Assembly (NCBI GenBank): GCA_016215555.1
Contig: JACRJC010000021.1
Coordinates: 1 to 43,011 of the forward strand
DNA length: 43,011 nt
Direction of reading: 5' to 3'
Source of the DNA: Rhodospirillales bacterium
GTDB taxonomy: Bacteria > Pseudomonadota > Alphaproteobacteria > Rhodospirillales > WMHbin7
Position numbers and translations under genes: made by a program. Position 1 is the stretch's first letter. Each line of letters starts with the position of its first letter. This document shows positions 19,371-28,531 of the stretch, in pieces. Under the pieces are notes generated by a model. The model was not told the DNA's origin, made no database searches, and was given only the letters and a program-made list of their open reading frames with translations.

Positions 19371-20447
19371 ATGGATACGACACTTCTGATTGGGGCCGGC
19401 GCCCTGCTTCTGGCCCTGGTCCTGGGCTTTTTGGCCGCCTGGCTGGTTCTAAGGACCGGCCAGACCCCGATGGCCGAACTGGCCGGACGGCTGGCCCAGA
19501 TGGCCGACAGCCAGGCCGCCCAGCAGGCCCAGTTGGCCGAGCGCCTGCAGGCCCAGGAACGGGGGCTGGGCCGCCTGCTGGAAGAGCGCCTGCACGACAT
19601 GGGCAAAAGGCTGAATGACGGGATGGACCTGTCCAGCCAAAGGACCGGGGCCACCCTGGCCGAGCTGCGCGAGCGTCTGGCCGTCATCGATTCCGCCCAG
19701 GCCAACATCGCCCAATTGTCTGAGCGCATGGTCAGCCTGCAAGACATCCTGTCCAACAAGCAGGCCAGAGGCGCGTTCGGCGAAATTCAGCTAAACGACC
19801 TTATCAGCCAGGTTCTGCCGCCCCAGGCCTACGAGTTCCAGGCCAGCATCGGCGACAAGCGGCGCGTCGATTGCCTGATCAAGCTGCCCAAGCCCCCGGG
19901 CTCGATCGCCATCGACGCCAAATTTCCCCTGGAAAGCTTCCATCAAATGCGGGCGGCCAAGGACGATGCCGAGCGGATCCAGGCCGCCCGGGCTTTTTCC
20001 ACCGCCGTTCTCGGCCATGTGCGGGATATCGCCGAAAAATACATCGTCGCCGGTGAAACGGCCGAGTCGGCCTTGATGTTTCTGCCCTCCGAGGCGGTCT
20101 ATGCCGAGTTGTACGCCAATTTTCCGGATGTCGTCGAGAAATCCTATCGGGCCCGGGTGTGGATCGTCTCGCCCACCACCCTGATGGCCACCCTGACCAC
20201 CATCCGCGCGGTGTTGAAGGATGCCCGCATGCGCGAACAGGCCGACGTCATTCAGGCCGAGGTCCGTCATCTGCTCGACGACGTCAAGCGCCTGGCCGAA
20301 AGGTCGGGCAAGCTGGACATTCATTTCGCTCAGGCGGGCGAGGATTTGCGGCTTTTGAAAGTGTCGGTCGATAAGGTGGCCAGGCGGGCCGAACAGGTCG
20401 AGGCCGTGCAGTTGGGCGATGGAGAAAGAGTTGCCGATGTGGTTTAA
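19371..20447 (+). CDS. rmuC: DNA recombination protein RmuC
   Basis: A 358-residue RmuC-family protein, proposed to limit DNA inversions and rearrangements. The N-terminus has one membrane anchor (about residues 4-24, LIGAGALLLALVLGFLAAWL). A glutamine- and alanine-rich coiled coil follows (about 35-120). The conserved core (about 130-320) is nuclease-like, with GAFGEIQLNDLISQVLP, DCLIKLP, IAIDAKFPLE, FLPSEAVYAEL and VWIVSPTTLMATL. The next gene starts 26 bp downstream on the same strand and may be co-transcribed. Confidence 0.93.
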   Translation: MDTTLLIGAGALLLALVLGFLAAWLVLRTGQTPMAELAGRLAQMADSQAAQQAQLAERLQAQERGLGRLLEERLHDMGKRLNDGMDLSSQRTGATLAELRERLAVIDSAQANIAQLSERMVSLQDILSNKQARGAFGEIQLNDLISQVLPPQAYEFQASIGDKRRVDCLIKLPKPPGSIAIDAKFPLESFHQMRAAKDDAERIQAARAFSTAVLGHVRDIAEKYIVAGETAESALMFLPSEAVYAELYANFPDVVEKSYRARVWIVSPTTLMATLTTIRAVLKDARMREQADVIQAEVRHLLDDVKRLAERSGKLDIHFAQAGEDLRLLKVSVDKVARRAEQVEAVQLGDGERVADVV

Positions 20448-20473
20448 TCTTAGTCCCAACATTGTCCGAACCG

Positions 20474-22021
20474 ATGCCTGATAAAATCCACGACCAATTG
20501 GATCAGATGCTTAGGGGGCAGGCGCATAGCCTGTCCCAAATCATGCAGCGCAACATCCTGACTTGCGGGCCATCCCTCACCGTCGCCGAGGCCGCCAGCC
20601 AGATGGTGACGACCCGTTGCAGTTCGATCGTGGTCCTGGAAGGGGGCTTGCCCGCCGGCATCTGGACCGAGCATGACGCGCTGTTGGTCGATCCAGACGA
20701 CACCACGGCCCTGGACCGCGCCGTCGGCTTGGTGATGAGCAAGCCGGTGCGCACCATCAATCAGAATGTGACCATCGAAGCCGCCACGCTGCGCTTTCGC
20801 GACGAGGGGCTGCGCCATTACGTGGTCGTCGATGAGCAGGACCACCTGGTCGGCGTGGTCAGTCAAAGCGATGTCGTGCGTCAGCACGACGTGCGCCATT
20901 TCCTGTCCATGCGCGCGGTCGGAACCGTCCTTCGCCGCTCGACCCTGATACTTCAGGCTTCGTCGTCCCTGGCCCAGGCCGCGGTCCGCTTGCATAATCA
21001 CGGCACCGACTGCGCGGTCGTCATCTATGGCGACGGCAGGCGCGGCATCATCACCGAGCGCGACCTGTTGAAGGCGGTGGCCAGCCGCAAGGGCGGGCTC
21101 AAGGTCGGCGATCTGGCCAATTCGCCGATCGTCTCGGTACCGCAGACCGTCAGCGTTCTGGAAGCCCGCGAGACCATGGAACGCAAAAGCATCCGCCATC
21201 TGGGCGTCACCGACGGCGAAGGGACGCCGGTCGGCATGCTGTCTTACGCCGATATTCTGGCCAGCGTCGAATTCTCGATCCTGCGCTATGTCGAGGAAAT
21301 GCTGGCCGAGCGCTCGCACGCCTTGAACCAGACCCAGAGCCGGCTGCGCGGCGCGCTCGATCAGTTGACGCGCAGCAATGAGGAACTGGAAGAGTTCATT
21401 CAGGCGGTTTCGCAAGGATTCGAAGAGCCGCTGGAGCGTTTGACGGCGTCGCTGGATGGGCAGCGTGGCGTGGATGACCAGGAATTGGACAACGCAAAGC
21501 GCGATGCCGAAAGCTTGAAGGCCTTGTTGGCCGGCATTTGCTTTTATGCCAGCATTGCCCGGACCGGATCGCCCAATCAGACCGCCAATCTGGCGCCGTT
21601 GGCCGAGCAAGCGCACCGCGAGTTGGAACCGGCATTTCAGGCCGCCGGCGCCAAGCTCAGGATTTCGGCGGCCTTGCCCAAGGTCAAGGGCGATCCCGGA
21701 CAATTGCATTTCCTGCTCACGGCCTTGCTGGGCTTTTGCCTGCGGGCCCCGGCGGGGTCCGAACTGAGCCTGACCGCCGAACGCAAAGCCAATCATTGGC
21801 AGATCAGCCTGTCGGTTCCGGGGCCCGGCGCCGCCGTCCTGGCCGGCAGCGATCCGTTTCTCCTATTGCCACCAAGCCAGGCGCTTGACGAGCGGCGAAT
21901 CGGCATGGCCACGGCAAAACGGATCGTCGAACGCCATGGCGGCAAGATCTGGCTTGAGTCCCAAATGCAGGGCGGTTTCGCCATCCGCTTCACGCTTTCC
22001 GAGGCATCGTCATCGCTTTGA
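20474..22021 (+). CDS. Four-CBS-domain protein with degenerate histidine-kinase C-terminus (pseudokinase)
   Basis: A 515-residue soluble protein. Residues about 24-140 and 146-270 are two CBS pairs (for example DCAVVIYGDGRRGIITERDLL), which usually bind adenosyl ligands. A helix follows and then a region aligning with the histidine kinases at 3171-4886 and 29543-31384 (RSNEELEEF then EEPLERL). Where those have HDLxEPLR, this has QGFEEPLE, so the phosphoacceptor His is Gln314 (CAA at 21413-21415). The N-box Asn and the DxGxG box are also lost, while the end (IGMATAKRIVERHGGKIWLES) is kept. It should not autophosphorylate. ATG at 20474 is chosen; a TTG four codons earlier is possible. Neither has a clear ribosome-binding site. 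A regulatory role is inferred. Confidence 0.82.
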   Translation: MPDKIHDQLDQMLRGQAHSLSQIMQRNILTCGPSLTVAEAASQMVTTRCSSIVVLEGGLPAGIWTEHDALLVDPDDTTALDRAVGLVMSKPVRTINQNVTIEAATLRFRDEGLRHYVVVDEQDHLVGVVSQSDVVRQHDVRHFLSMRAVGTVLRRSTLILQASSSLAQAAVRLHNHGTDCAVVIYGDGRRGIITERDLLKAVASRKGGLKVGDLANSPIVSVPQTVSVLEARETMERKSIRHLGVTDGEGTPVGMLSYADILASVEFSILRYVEEMLAERSHALNQTQSRLRGALDQLTRSNEELEEFIQAVSQGFEEPLERLTASLDGQRGVDDQELDNAKRDAESLKALLAGICFYASIARTGSPNQTANLAPLAEQAHRELEPAFQAAGAKLRISAALPKVKGDPGQLHFLLTALLGFCLRAPAGSELSLTAERKANHWQISLSVPGPGAAVLAGSDPFLLLPPSQALDERRIGMATAKRIVERHGGKIWLESQMQGGFAIRFTLSEASSSL

Positions 22022-22085
22022 CCTTGAAAAACAGGCTCTTCGACGTTTGCTGTGGAATTGGGTTTGATTGCCGACATAGTTCCTA

Positions 22086-22190
22086 CCTCATGCCTTCCGG
22101 AGGGCCGAAGGCCCGTCTCGAAGGATGGGCATCGACAAAATGCCCCACCCTTCGAGACGCCTGCGTGCCGCAGGCTCCTCAGGGTGAGGA
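22086..22190. repeat. Inverted pair of TCGAGAC/CCTCAG palindromic repeats
   Basis: Two units face each other: 22086-22130 (reverse orientation, with CCGTCTCGAAGGATG) and 22146-22190 (forward, CACCCTTCGAGAC, inner hairpin GCCTGCG/CGCAGGC, CTCCTCAGGGTG). In the forward unit the outer ends pair as CACCCT/AGGGTG. They fill most of the 309-bp gap before the receiver-GGDEF gene. Nothing else was recognised in that gap except GGGGGAG before the GTG start. Confidence 0.8.
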
Positions 22191-22330
22191 ATCTTGGTTA
22201 CCCATTTCCATTTGCAGCGTCGAGGAGCCGAAAAACATTGTCTGTGGGCCAATTGCGCGGTTAGGATTATCCTGTAACGCCGTTGCTTAATTCACGATAA
22301 AATATGCGACGGCCATATGTGGGGGAGTCG

Positions 22331-23608
22331 GTGTCTGAAATCCGCGTTCTTGTCGTCGAAGACAATCCGGGCGATGCGGCGTTGATTCGCTACTCCCTGG
22401 CCGAGCCTGGTCAGGGCAAGTTCGCCATCGCCCATGCGCCATCCTTGAAGGAGACGATCGAGCATCTGACCACCGCCGTCTTCGACGTCATTCTGCTCGA
22501 CCTGTCCTTGCCCGATTCCTACGGGCTCGAGACGGTCAAGAGGGTTCTGGAAGTCGCTCCGCGCAAGGCGGCCGTCGTCGTGCTGTCGGGCCTGGACGAC
22601 GAGGAGCTGGCGCTCGAGGCGGTCAAGCAGGGCGCGCAGGATTATCTGGTCAAGGGCCGTTCGGACGGCGACGTGCTGCGCCGCGCCATCCGTTACGCCA
22701 TCGAGCGTCAGCGGATCGAAGAAGCGATGCGCCTGGCCGAGGCGGTGTTCAAGAATGTCGATACCGGCATTTTCGTCACCGACCCCGAAGGCGCCATCAT
22801 CCGCATCAACCCCGCTTTCACGCGCATCACCGGCTACGAGGCGGCTGACGTGATCGGCCAGACCGCCGGCATCTTGAAATCCGGCGTCCAGGACGACGCC
22901 TTCTACGAGGAAATGTGGAAGAAGCTGAACGCCGTCGGCCATTGGGAAGGCGAAATCTGGAACCGGCGCAAGACCGGCAACATCTATCCCGAATGGCTGC
23001 GCATCGACGCCGTCAACGATTCGGCGGCGCGTTTGACCAATTACGTCGCCACCTTCACCGACATCACCTTCAGGAAGGAAATCGAGAATCAGTTGCGCCT
23101 GCAGGCCACCCACGACACGCTGACCGGGCTGCCCAACCGCTATCTGTTCACCGACCGTTTGGCCCACGCCCTGGCCCAGGCCGACCGCGCCGCGCAAAAG
23201 GCGGCCTTGCTGTTCGTCGATCTCGACGGCTTCAAGGAGGTCAATGATCGCTACGGCCATGCCGCCGGCGACCAGCTTCTGATCGAGGTGGCGCAGCGCC
23301 TTCAGGCCCTGGTGCGCGCCACCGATACCGTGGCCCGCCTGGCCGGCGACGAATTCACGCTGATCCTTTCCGGCGTCATCAAGTCGCAGGACGCCAGAAC
23401 CGTGGCCGAAAAGGTGGTGGAAAGCCTCTCGCAGACCTTCGTGCTGAAAACCTGCGAGGCTCATGTCTCGGCCAGCGTCGGCATCGCCCTCTATCCGGAC
23501 GATGCCACCGACAGCGACAAGCTGCTGATCGCCGCCGATGCCGCCATGTACGCCATCAAGCAAAAGGGCAAGAACGGATACGGCTTTTTCAGGACGCCGC
23601 AATCCTGA
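22331..23608 (+). CDS. Response regulator: receiver - PAS - GGDEF diguanylate cyclase
   Basis: A 425-residue protein. The receiver domain (about 3-125) has the acidic pair in VVEDNPGD, phosphoacceptor Asp57 in ILLDLSLPD, and the conserved Lys in YLVKG. A PAS domain is about 134-250. The GGDEF domain is about 258-425; its signature reads AGDEF (about residue 337) instead of GGDEF, a variant that can still be active but leaves activity open. It would make c-di-GMP on phosphorylation. The GTG at 22331 is preferred because GGGGGAG lies just upstream; an ATG at 22304 has no ribosome-binding site. The adjacent CBS pseudokinase and giant GGDEF-EAL protein suggest a shared c-di-GMP circuit. Confidence 0.9.
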   Translation: MSEIRVLVVEDNPGDAALIRYSLAEPGQGKFAIAHAPSLKETIEHLTTAVFDVILLDLSLPDSYGLETVKRVLEVAPRKAAVVVLSGLDDEELALEAVKQGAQDYLVKGRSDGDVLRRAIRYAIERQRIEEAMRLAEAVFKNVDTGIFVTDPEGAIIRINPAFTRITGYEAADVIGQTAGILKSGVQDDAFYEEMWKKLNAVGHWEGEIWNRRKTGNIYPEWLRIDAVNDSAARLTNYVATFTDITFRKEIENQLRLQATHDTLTGLPNRYLFTDRLAHALAQADRAAQKAALLFVDLDGFKEVNDRYGHAAGDQLLIEVAQRLQALVRATDTVARLAGDEFTLILSGVIKSQDARTVAEKVVESLSQTFVLKTCEAHVSASVGIALYPDDATDSDKLLIAADAAMYAIKQKGKNGYGFFRTPQS

Positions 23609-23763
23609 GGTGTAGTATTGTGTAAGTAAATAACGCTGGCTTGCTGTGTCGAGTTATGTACAATGCCCAATGCGATGTAAATGCTCGTGAATGTCCGCCT
23701 GGGGAGGCGGAGGGGGATCGAACGGCGAAAGTCGTGCCGTTTTTTGCGAGAGGTCTGACCAGG

Positions 23764-26700
23764 ATGCCGGAAGACGGCAGCCACGAGTTTGTGTTTGCTC
23801 ATTACGCGGGTTTGCCGGGCCTGGGCGTCGCCCTGGTCGGCGACGCCGGGGAGTTCTTTGCGCTGAATGCGCCGCTGCGTCAGTTGCTGGGCTTGGGCGC
23901 CGACGAGCACCCTTTGCGGCCCTATCTCGACTTGTCGCCGGCGGATGACGCCCAGCGCGAGGCGCCGCTGTTTCGCAAGCTTAGGGAAGGGCGCGACGGC
24001 AGCTATTCGATCAGCAAGCGCTTTTACCGCCGGGACGGAAGCCTTCAGGAGGTGGAGTGTCTGGTTTCGCGTTACCGCGACCACGGCGCCGACGTCTATC
24101 TGGTTCTGGTCCAGGACGCCAATGAAAGTCTGGCCTTGGATTCGGCGCTCGAACTGTCGAAGCTGGCATTCGACGAGGCGCATGACGGCCTTTTGCGGAT
24201 CGGCCCCGACGGATCGGTTCTGGCCGTCAACGCCAAGGCCGGACAATTGCTGGGCTATACGGGCGGCGAGCTGCTGGGCTTGCGGATTTTCGACATCGAT
24301 CGCGCCCTGATCGAGGATAAATGGCCCGGCCTGTGGCGGCGTCTGCGCGAGAAGAAGGCGCATGGCTTTTTCGAAAGCCAGTACAGGCGCAAGGACGGCG
24401 GCGAGTTCAAGGCTGAAATCAACTCGGCCTTCGTCCGTCACGGCGAGATCGAGTTCATCGTCGCCTCTTTCCGCGATTATGCGGAACGCCACAAGCGCGA
24501 GCTTCACGAGGCCACGCAGGGCGTGACCCTGAAGGAAATCGTCGAAGGCCTGCCGATCGCGGTTCTGGTGACGCGGATGAGCGACAACGTCATCTTGCAC
24601 GCCAATCCGATGATGTGCCGCGCGCTTGGCATGCGCGTGGACAAGCTTCTGGGCCGCCAGGTCACCGATTTCTACACCGACAAAACCCAGCGCAAGGAAC
24701 TGACCGACCGTTTGAGGCAGGACGGCGAGGTCAATGGTTTCGACGTCCATCTGGTCGGCGATCATGGCCGGTCCTTCTGGGCCAGGGCCTCGTCGCGCGT
24801 CGTCGCCTTTGCCAAAACCGAAGCCGTGCTGTCCACGCTTTACGATGTTTCCGAAGAGCACGAGGCCCGCGAGAATCTGGCCCAGCGCACCAACGATCTG
24901 CGGGTCAGCCAGGAACGCTACGCTCTGGCCATGGATGCATCGCGCGAAGGCATCTATGACCTTGATCTGGAAAGCGGCGTTCTGTTCGTCTCGCCGCGCA
25001 TCGAGGCCATTTTCGGCATCCCGGCCCACGGTCTGCGCCTGGCCCGGGACTGGATATCGCGCATCCACAAGGAAGATTATCCCCGCTATCGCCACATCGC
25101 GGTAGAACATTTCAAGGGGCATACGCCATCGCTGAACGCCGAATACCGCATTGCGGCGCTCAATGGCGATCTGATCTGGATCCGCGAACGCTCGGTCTGC
25201 CAGCGCGACGCCAAGGGCCGGGCGACCCGGCTGGTGGGATCGGTGGGCGACATCACCGAATTGAAAGCCGCCCAGGCGGAACTGGAATCCGCCAACGCCA
25301 CTCTCGAACACCGCGTTGCCGAAAGAACCGAGGAACTGCGCCAAAGCGAGCGGCGCTATCGCTCGATCTTCGAACAGGCCGCCGAGGGCATTTTCCAATC
25401 GACGCCGGACGGTCGCTATATCGAAGCCAGTCCCGCCCTGGCCAAGCTCTACGGCTATGCCAGCCCCGAAGAGCTGATGGCCAATGTGGTCGATATTTCC
25501 TGTCAGATCTATCTCGATTCCAAGGACCGCGAGCGCTATCTGGCCTTGATGGGGGCCTCTTCCGAGGTGCGGGGTTTCGAATATCAGGTTCTGCGCCGCG
25601 ACGGCGTCGCGCTGTGGGTGTCGGAGAACAGCCGCGCCGTCAAGGACGCCGCGGGCAAAGTCCTTTATTACGAGGGTACGGTCGAGGACATCACCGAGCG
25701 CAAGATCGCCGAGCAGGAGGCCATCGACAAGCAGGCCCTGCTTGAAGCCACGCTCGACAACATCACCCAGGCGGTGGCCATCTTCGACATCGATTTGCGC
25801 CTTCTGGACGTCAACGCCCTGTTCGGAAAGATGCTGAACCTACCGGCGCGGCTGACCGTCAACGGCACCCATATCATGACCATCATGCGCTTCATGAGCG
25901 AACGCCGCGACAGCATCGAAACCGGCGATCCCGACTGGCAGGTGGCGCAAGGCGGCGATCCGCTCCTGGCCAAGGTCGAGCGGCATCTGGCCAGCGGGGC
26001 GGTGGTGCAGGTGTCGGCCCGGCGCCTGGACGACGGCAAGGTGCTGCTGACCTATACCGACGTCACCGATTTGAAGCGCCGCGAGGCGGCGCTTAAGCAA
26101 AGCGAGGAACGCTACGCCCTGGCGGCGCAAGGCTCCAACGACGGCTTGTGGGACTGGGATCTCAAGAACAACCGCGTCTATTATTCGCCGCGCTGGAAAA
26201 GCATGCTGGGCTGCAAGGACGAGGAAATCGGCAATTCGGTCGATGACTGGCTGTCGCGCGTGCATGCCGACGATGGCGACGAATTGCGCGCCGCGCTGGA
26301 TTCCCACCTCTCGGGCGCCACCACCCATGTCGAGGTCGAGTACCGTATTCGCCACAGCGACGGGCGCTATCGCTGGATGCTGCTGCGCGGCTCGTCGGTG
26401 GCCGATCCGCAATCGGGCAAGCCGGCCCGCATGGCCGGCTCGCAGACCGACATCACCGAAAGGAAGCGCACCGAGCAGCAATTGCTGCATGACGCCTTCC
26501 ATGACGGCCTGACCGGACTTCCCAACCGCGCCCTGTTCATGGACCGTTTGGGCCAGGCCCTGACCCGCGTCAAGCGCGACAGCACGCGCTCCTTCGCCGT
26601 CATGTTCCTCGATCTCGACCATTTCAAATATGTCAACGACAGTTTGGGTCATTCGGCCGGCGACAGCCTGATCGTTTCCATCGCCAGGCGTCTGGACAAT

Positions 26701-27792
26701 TCCAGGCGCGCTTCCGACACTGTGGCCCGGCTGGGTGGTGACGAATTCGCCCTCTTGATCGAAGACATCACCAGCCAGGACAACGCGCTCGAAATTGCCG
26801 AGCGCCTGCGCCAGTCGATGACCAAGCCGGTCAATCTGCTGGGCCAGGAGATTTTCCCCACCGCCAGCATGGGCATCGCCGTCGCCCATCCCGGCTACGA
26901 ACGGCCCGAGGACATGCTGATCGACGCCGATCTGGCCATGTACGAAGCCAAGTCGGTGGGGCGCGACCGCATCACCTTGTTCAATCCCCAGATGCGCGTC
27001 CATTCCTCGAAACAGTTGGAAATGGGTTCCGACCTGCGCCGCGCCTTCGAGCGCAACGAACTGGTCATGTTCTACCAGCCCATCGTCGCCATGCAGTCCG
27101 GGCGCATCGCCGGCTTCGAGGCCTTGATCCGCTGGCGCCATCCGACGCGCGGCATCGTGCCGCCCGGCGATTTCATTCCCCTGGCCGAGGAAACCGGATT
27201 GATCATTCCCATCGGCTGGTGGGTGATCGAGGAATCGAGCCGTCGCATGCAGGCCTGGAACGACGGGCGCGAACAAGCCCGGCACCTGATGATGAGCATC
27301 AACATCTCGGCCCGCCAGTTCAAGGAACCGGGGCTGATCGATCGCATTTCCGATCTCATCGACGACCACAAGCTGGACGCCGCCCAGATGAAGCTGGAAA
27401 TCACGGAAAGCCTGCTGATGGACAATCCCGAAGTAGCCACCGAATGGCTGGCCAGTCTGAAGGCCCTGGGCGTGTCGCTGTCGATCGACGATTTCGGCAC
27501 CGGCTATTCCAGCCTTAGCTATCTGCACCGCTTTCCTTTCGATTATCTGAAGGTCGATCGCTCCTTCGTCGCCACCATGTTCGAAAAGCGCGAAAACATG
27601 GAAATCGTGCGCGCCATCGTGGCGCTCGGCACCAATCTCGGCATGCAGATCATCGCCGAGGGCGTGGAGACGGCCGAACAGTACGAGGTTCTGCGCGAGC
27701 TTGGCTGCCACTTCGCGCAGGGTTATTATTTCTCGCGTCCGATCCCCGAGGCCGACGCCCAGGCTCTTTTCTTCCGCGATCCGAAATGGTAG
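23764..27792 (+). CDS. Seven-PAS GGDEF-EAL c-di-GMP signalling protein
   Basis: A 1342-residue cytoplasmic protein with no clear membrane segment. PAS-type domains begin near residues 14, 130, 255, 384, 530, 658 and 781, and the fourth, fifth and seventh end in typical PAC sequence (GDITELK, VEDITERK, QTDITERK). The GGDEF domain (about 905-1070) has an intact RLGGDEFALL. The EAL domain (about 1080-1335) has EALIRW, EITESLL, DDFGTGYSSLSYL, KVDRSF and AEGVET, so phosphodiesterase residues are present. It may make or degrade c-di-GMP according to PAS inputs. ATG at 23764 follows GAGAGG by 11 nt; the frame is open further upstream without domain sequence. A cupin-like gene follows after 7 bp. Confidence 0.92.
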   Translation: MPEDGSHEFVFAHYAGLPGLGVALVGDAGEFFALNAPLRQLLGLGADEHPLRPYLDLSPADDAQREAPLFRKLREGRDGSYSISKRFYRRDGSLQEVECLVSRYRDHGADVYLVLVQDANESLALDSALELSKLAFDEAHDGLLRIGPDGSVLAVNAKAGQLLGYTGGELLGLRIFDIDRALIEDKWPGLWRRLREKKAHGFFESQYRRKDGGEFKAEINSAFVRHGEIEFIVASFRDYAERHKRELHEATQGVTLKEIVEGLPIAVLVTRMSDNVILHANPMMCRALGMRVDKLLGRQVTDFYTDKTQRKELTDRLRQDGEVNGFDVHLVGDHGRSFWARASSRVVAFAKTEAVLSTLYDVSEEHEARENLAQRTNDLRVSQERYALAMDASREGIYDLDLESGVLFVSPRIEAIFGIPAHGLRLARDWISRIHKEDYPRYRHIAVEHFKGHTPSLNAEYRIAALNGDLIWIRERSVCQRDAKGRATRLVGSVGDITELKAAQAELESANATLEHRVAERTEELRQSERRYRSIFEQAAEGIFQSTPDGRYIEASPALAKLYGYASPEELMANVVDISCQIYLDSKDRERYLALMGASSEVRGFEYQVLRRDGVALWVSENSRAVKDAAGKVLYYEGTVEDITERKIAEQEAIDKQALLEATLDNITQAVAIFDIDLRLLDVNALFGKMLNLPARLTVNGTHIMTIMRFMSERRDSIETGDPDWQVAQGGDPLLAKVERHLASGAVVQVSARRLDDGKVLLTYTDVTDLKRREAALKQSEERYALAAQGSNDGLWDWDLKNNRVYYSPRWKSMLGCKDEEIGNSVDDWLSRVHADDGDELRAALDSHLSGATTHVEVEYRIRHSDGRYRWMLLRGSSVADPQSGKPARMAGSQTDITERKRTEQQLLHDAFHDGLTGLPNRALFMDRLGQALTRVKRDSTRSFAVMFLDLDHFKYVNDSLGHSAGDSLIVSIARRLDNSRRASDTVARLGGDEFALLIEDITSQDNALEIAERLRQSMTKPVNLLGQEIFPTASMGIAVAHPGYERPEDMLIDADLAMYEAKSVGRDRITLFNPQMRVHSSKQLEMGSDLRRAFERNELVMFYQPIVAMQSGRIAGFEALIRWRHPTRGIVPPGDFIPLAEETGLIIPIGWWVIEESSRRMQAWNDGREQARHLMMSINISARQFKEPGLIDRISDLIDDHKLDAAQMKLEITESLLMDNPEVATEWLASLKALGVSLSIDDFGTGYSSLSYLHRFPFDYLKVDRSFVATMFEKRENMEIVRAIVALGTNLGMQIIAEGVETAEQYEVLRELGCHFAQGYYFSRPIPEADAQALFFRDPKW

Positions 27793-27799
27793 GCCCGCC

Positions 27800-28273
27800 A
27801 TGTCCAGTCAAACCCGCATCCAATTCGAAGAGCAGATGAAAGCGATCGCCGGCGCCGTTGCCGGCAAGGCGGTCGATGCCGGGCTCGAGGTCTTTCTCAA
27901 TGCCGGTTACGGCGCCTCGTCTCCCAGCTTCGCCAAAATCGAAAATCTGTGCCGTCAGGCCATCGCCGAGGGTTGGATGTGCGAGCATGGCGAGGACGAC
28001 CGGCGCTGGGGGCGGGTGTCCGAACCAAGCCCCGAGATGAGCGATTTCTCGGTCGATGTCGTGGCGATGTCGCATGGCTACGGCCCCCATCATTCGCACC
28101 CCCTGGGCGAGATCGTGCTGACCATGCCGCAAACCCCGGCGGCCCGATTCGATGCCCGAGGCGCCGGCTGGCTGGTCTATCCGCCCGCTTCCTCCCATTA
28201 TCCGACCGTCACCGGCGGCCCGGCCCTGGTCTTGTATCTTTTGCCCAAAGGAAAAATTGCTTTCACGAAATAA
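27800..28273 (+). CDS. DUF4863 / 4-hydroxylaminobenzoate lyase (PnbB)-like protein
   Basis: A 157-residue soluble protein. Recognisable family sequence includes SHGYGPHHSHPLGEIVLTMP, ARFDARGAGWLVYPPASSHYPTV and GGPALVLYLLPKGKIAF, with clustered histidines (HHSHP and SSHYP) in what looks like a cupin-type barrel, so metal binding is plausible. I recall the family as DUF4863/PnbB, whose characterised members convert 4-hydroxylaminobenzoate to protocatechuate and ammonia; that assignment is from memory and the activity here is unproven. It starts 7 bp after the GGDEF-EAL gene, so it is probably co-transcribed with it. An aromatic-acid locus lies a few kilobases downstream. Confidence 0.65.
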   Translation: MSSQTRIQFEEQMKAIAGAVAGKAVDAGLEVFLNAGYGASSPSFAKIENLCRQAIAEGWMCEHGEDDRRWGRVSEPSPEMSDFSVDVVAMSHGYGPHHSHPLGEIVLTMPQTPAARFDARGAGWLVYPPASSHYPTVTGGPALVLYLLPKGKIAFTK

Positions 28274-28465
28274 TGGTATTTCTTTCGGCATTCACCTTCC
28301 ATCATGCAATCGCCCCTGCATTATCATAGTATTAAGGCAAGCCTGCTGACTATTCATCGGCTGCGAAGCGATCCAATTCTCGTCCTGTGCGCCTGATTAA
28401 TTGAGGTGAATTCCCTCTGTATGCAGATTGTTGGTGAAACGGGGCCGCCACTCGGCTAACCTGAT

Positions 28466-28493
28466 GGCAAGCTCCAAAAAGGAGCAAAATGCC
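28466..28493 (+). other. Structured leader candidate upstream of the binding-protein gene
   Basis: An inner perfect hairpin (GCTCC, loop AAAAA, GGAGC, 28471-28485) sits within an outer pair GGCA (28466-28469) and TGCC (28490-28493). It ends 38 nt before the ATG at 28532, within a 258-bp gap (28274-28531) that otherwise holds nothing recognised. It has no T-tract, so it is not a normal terminator. A leader structure is possible but unproven. Confidence 0.35.
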
Positions 28494-28531
28494 TGCCGTC
28501 ACCTGTTCATCGCAGATGGAGAGGACTAGCA

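Noticed and set aside
17686-19389. Plus-strand open frame of 567 codons opposite fmt and def
   Set aside because: Antisense of two conserved housekeeping genes in one operon; no motif of its own.
20474-22021. Pseudogene call for the CBS-kinase protein
   Set aside because: The frame is intact over 515 codons with conserved CBS domains. The losses are confined to catalytic residues, which fits a pseudokinase rather than decay.
23491-27801. Minus-strand open frames of 635 and 653 codons opposite the GGDEF-EAL gene
   Set aside because: They mirror a clearly coding plus strand. Their translations are low-complexity and rich in Gly, Gln, Asp and His, as expected for antisense of GC-rich codons.
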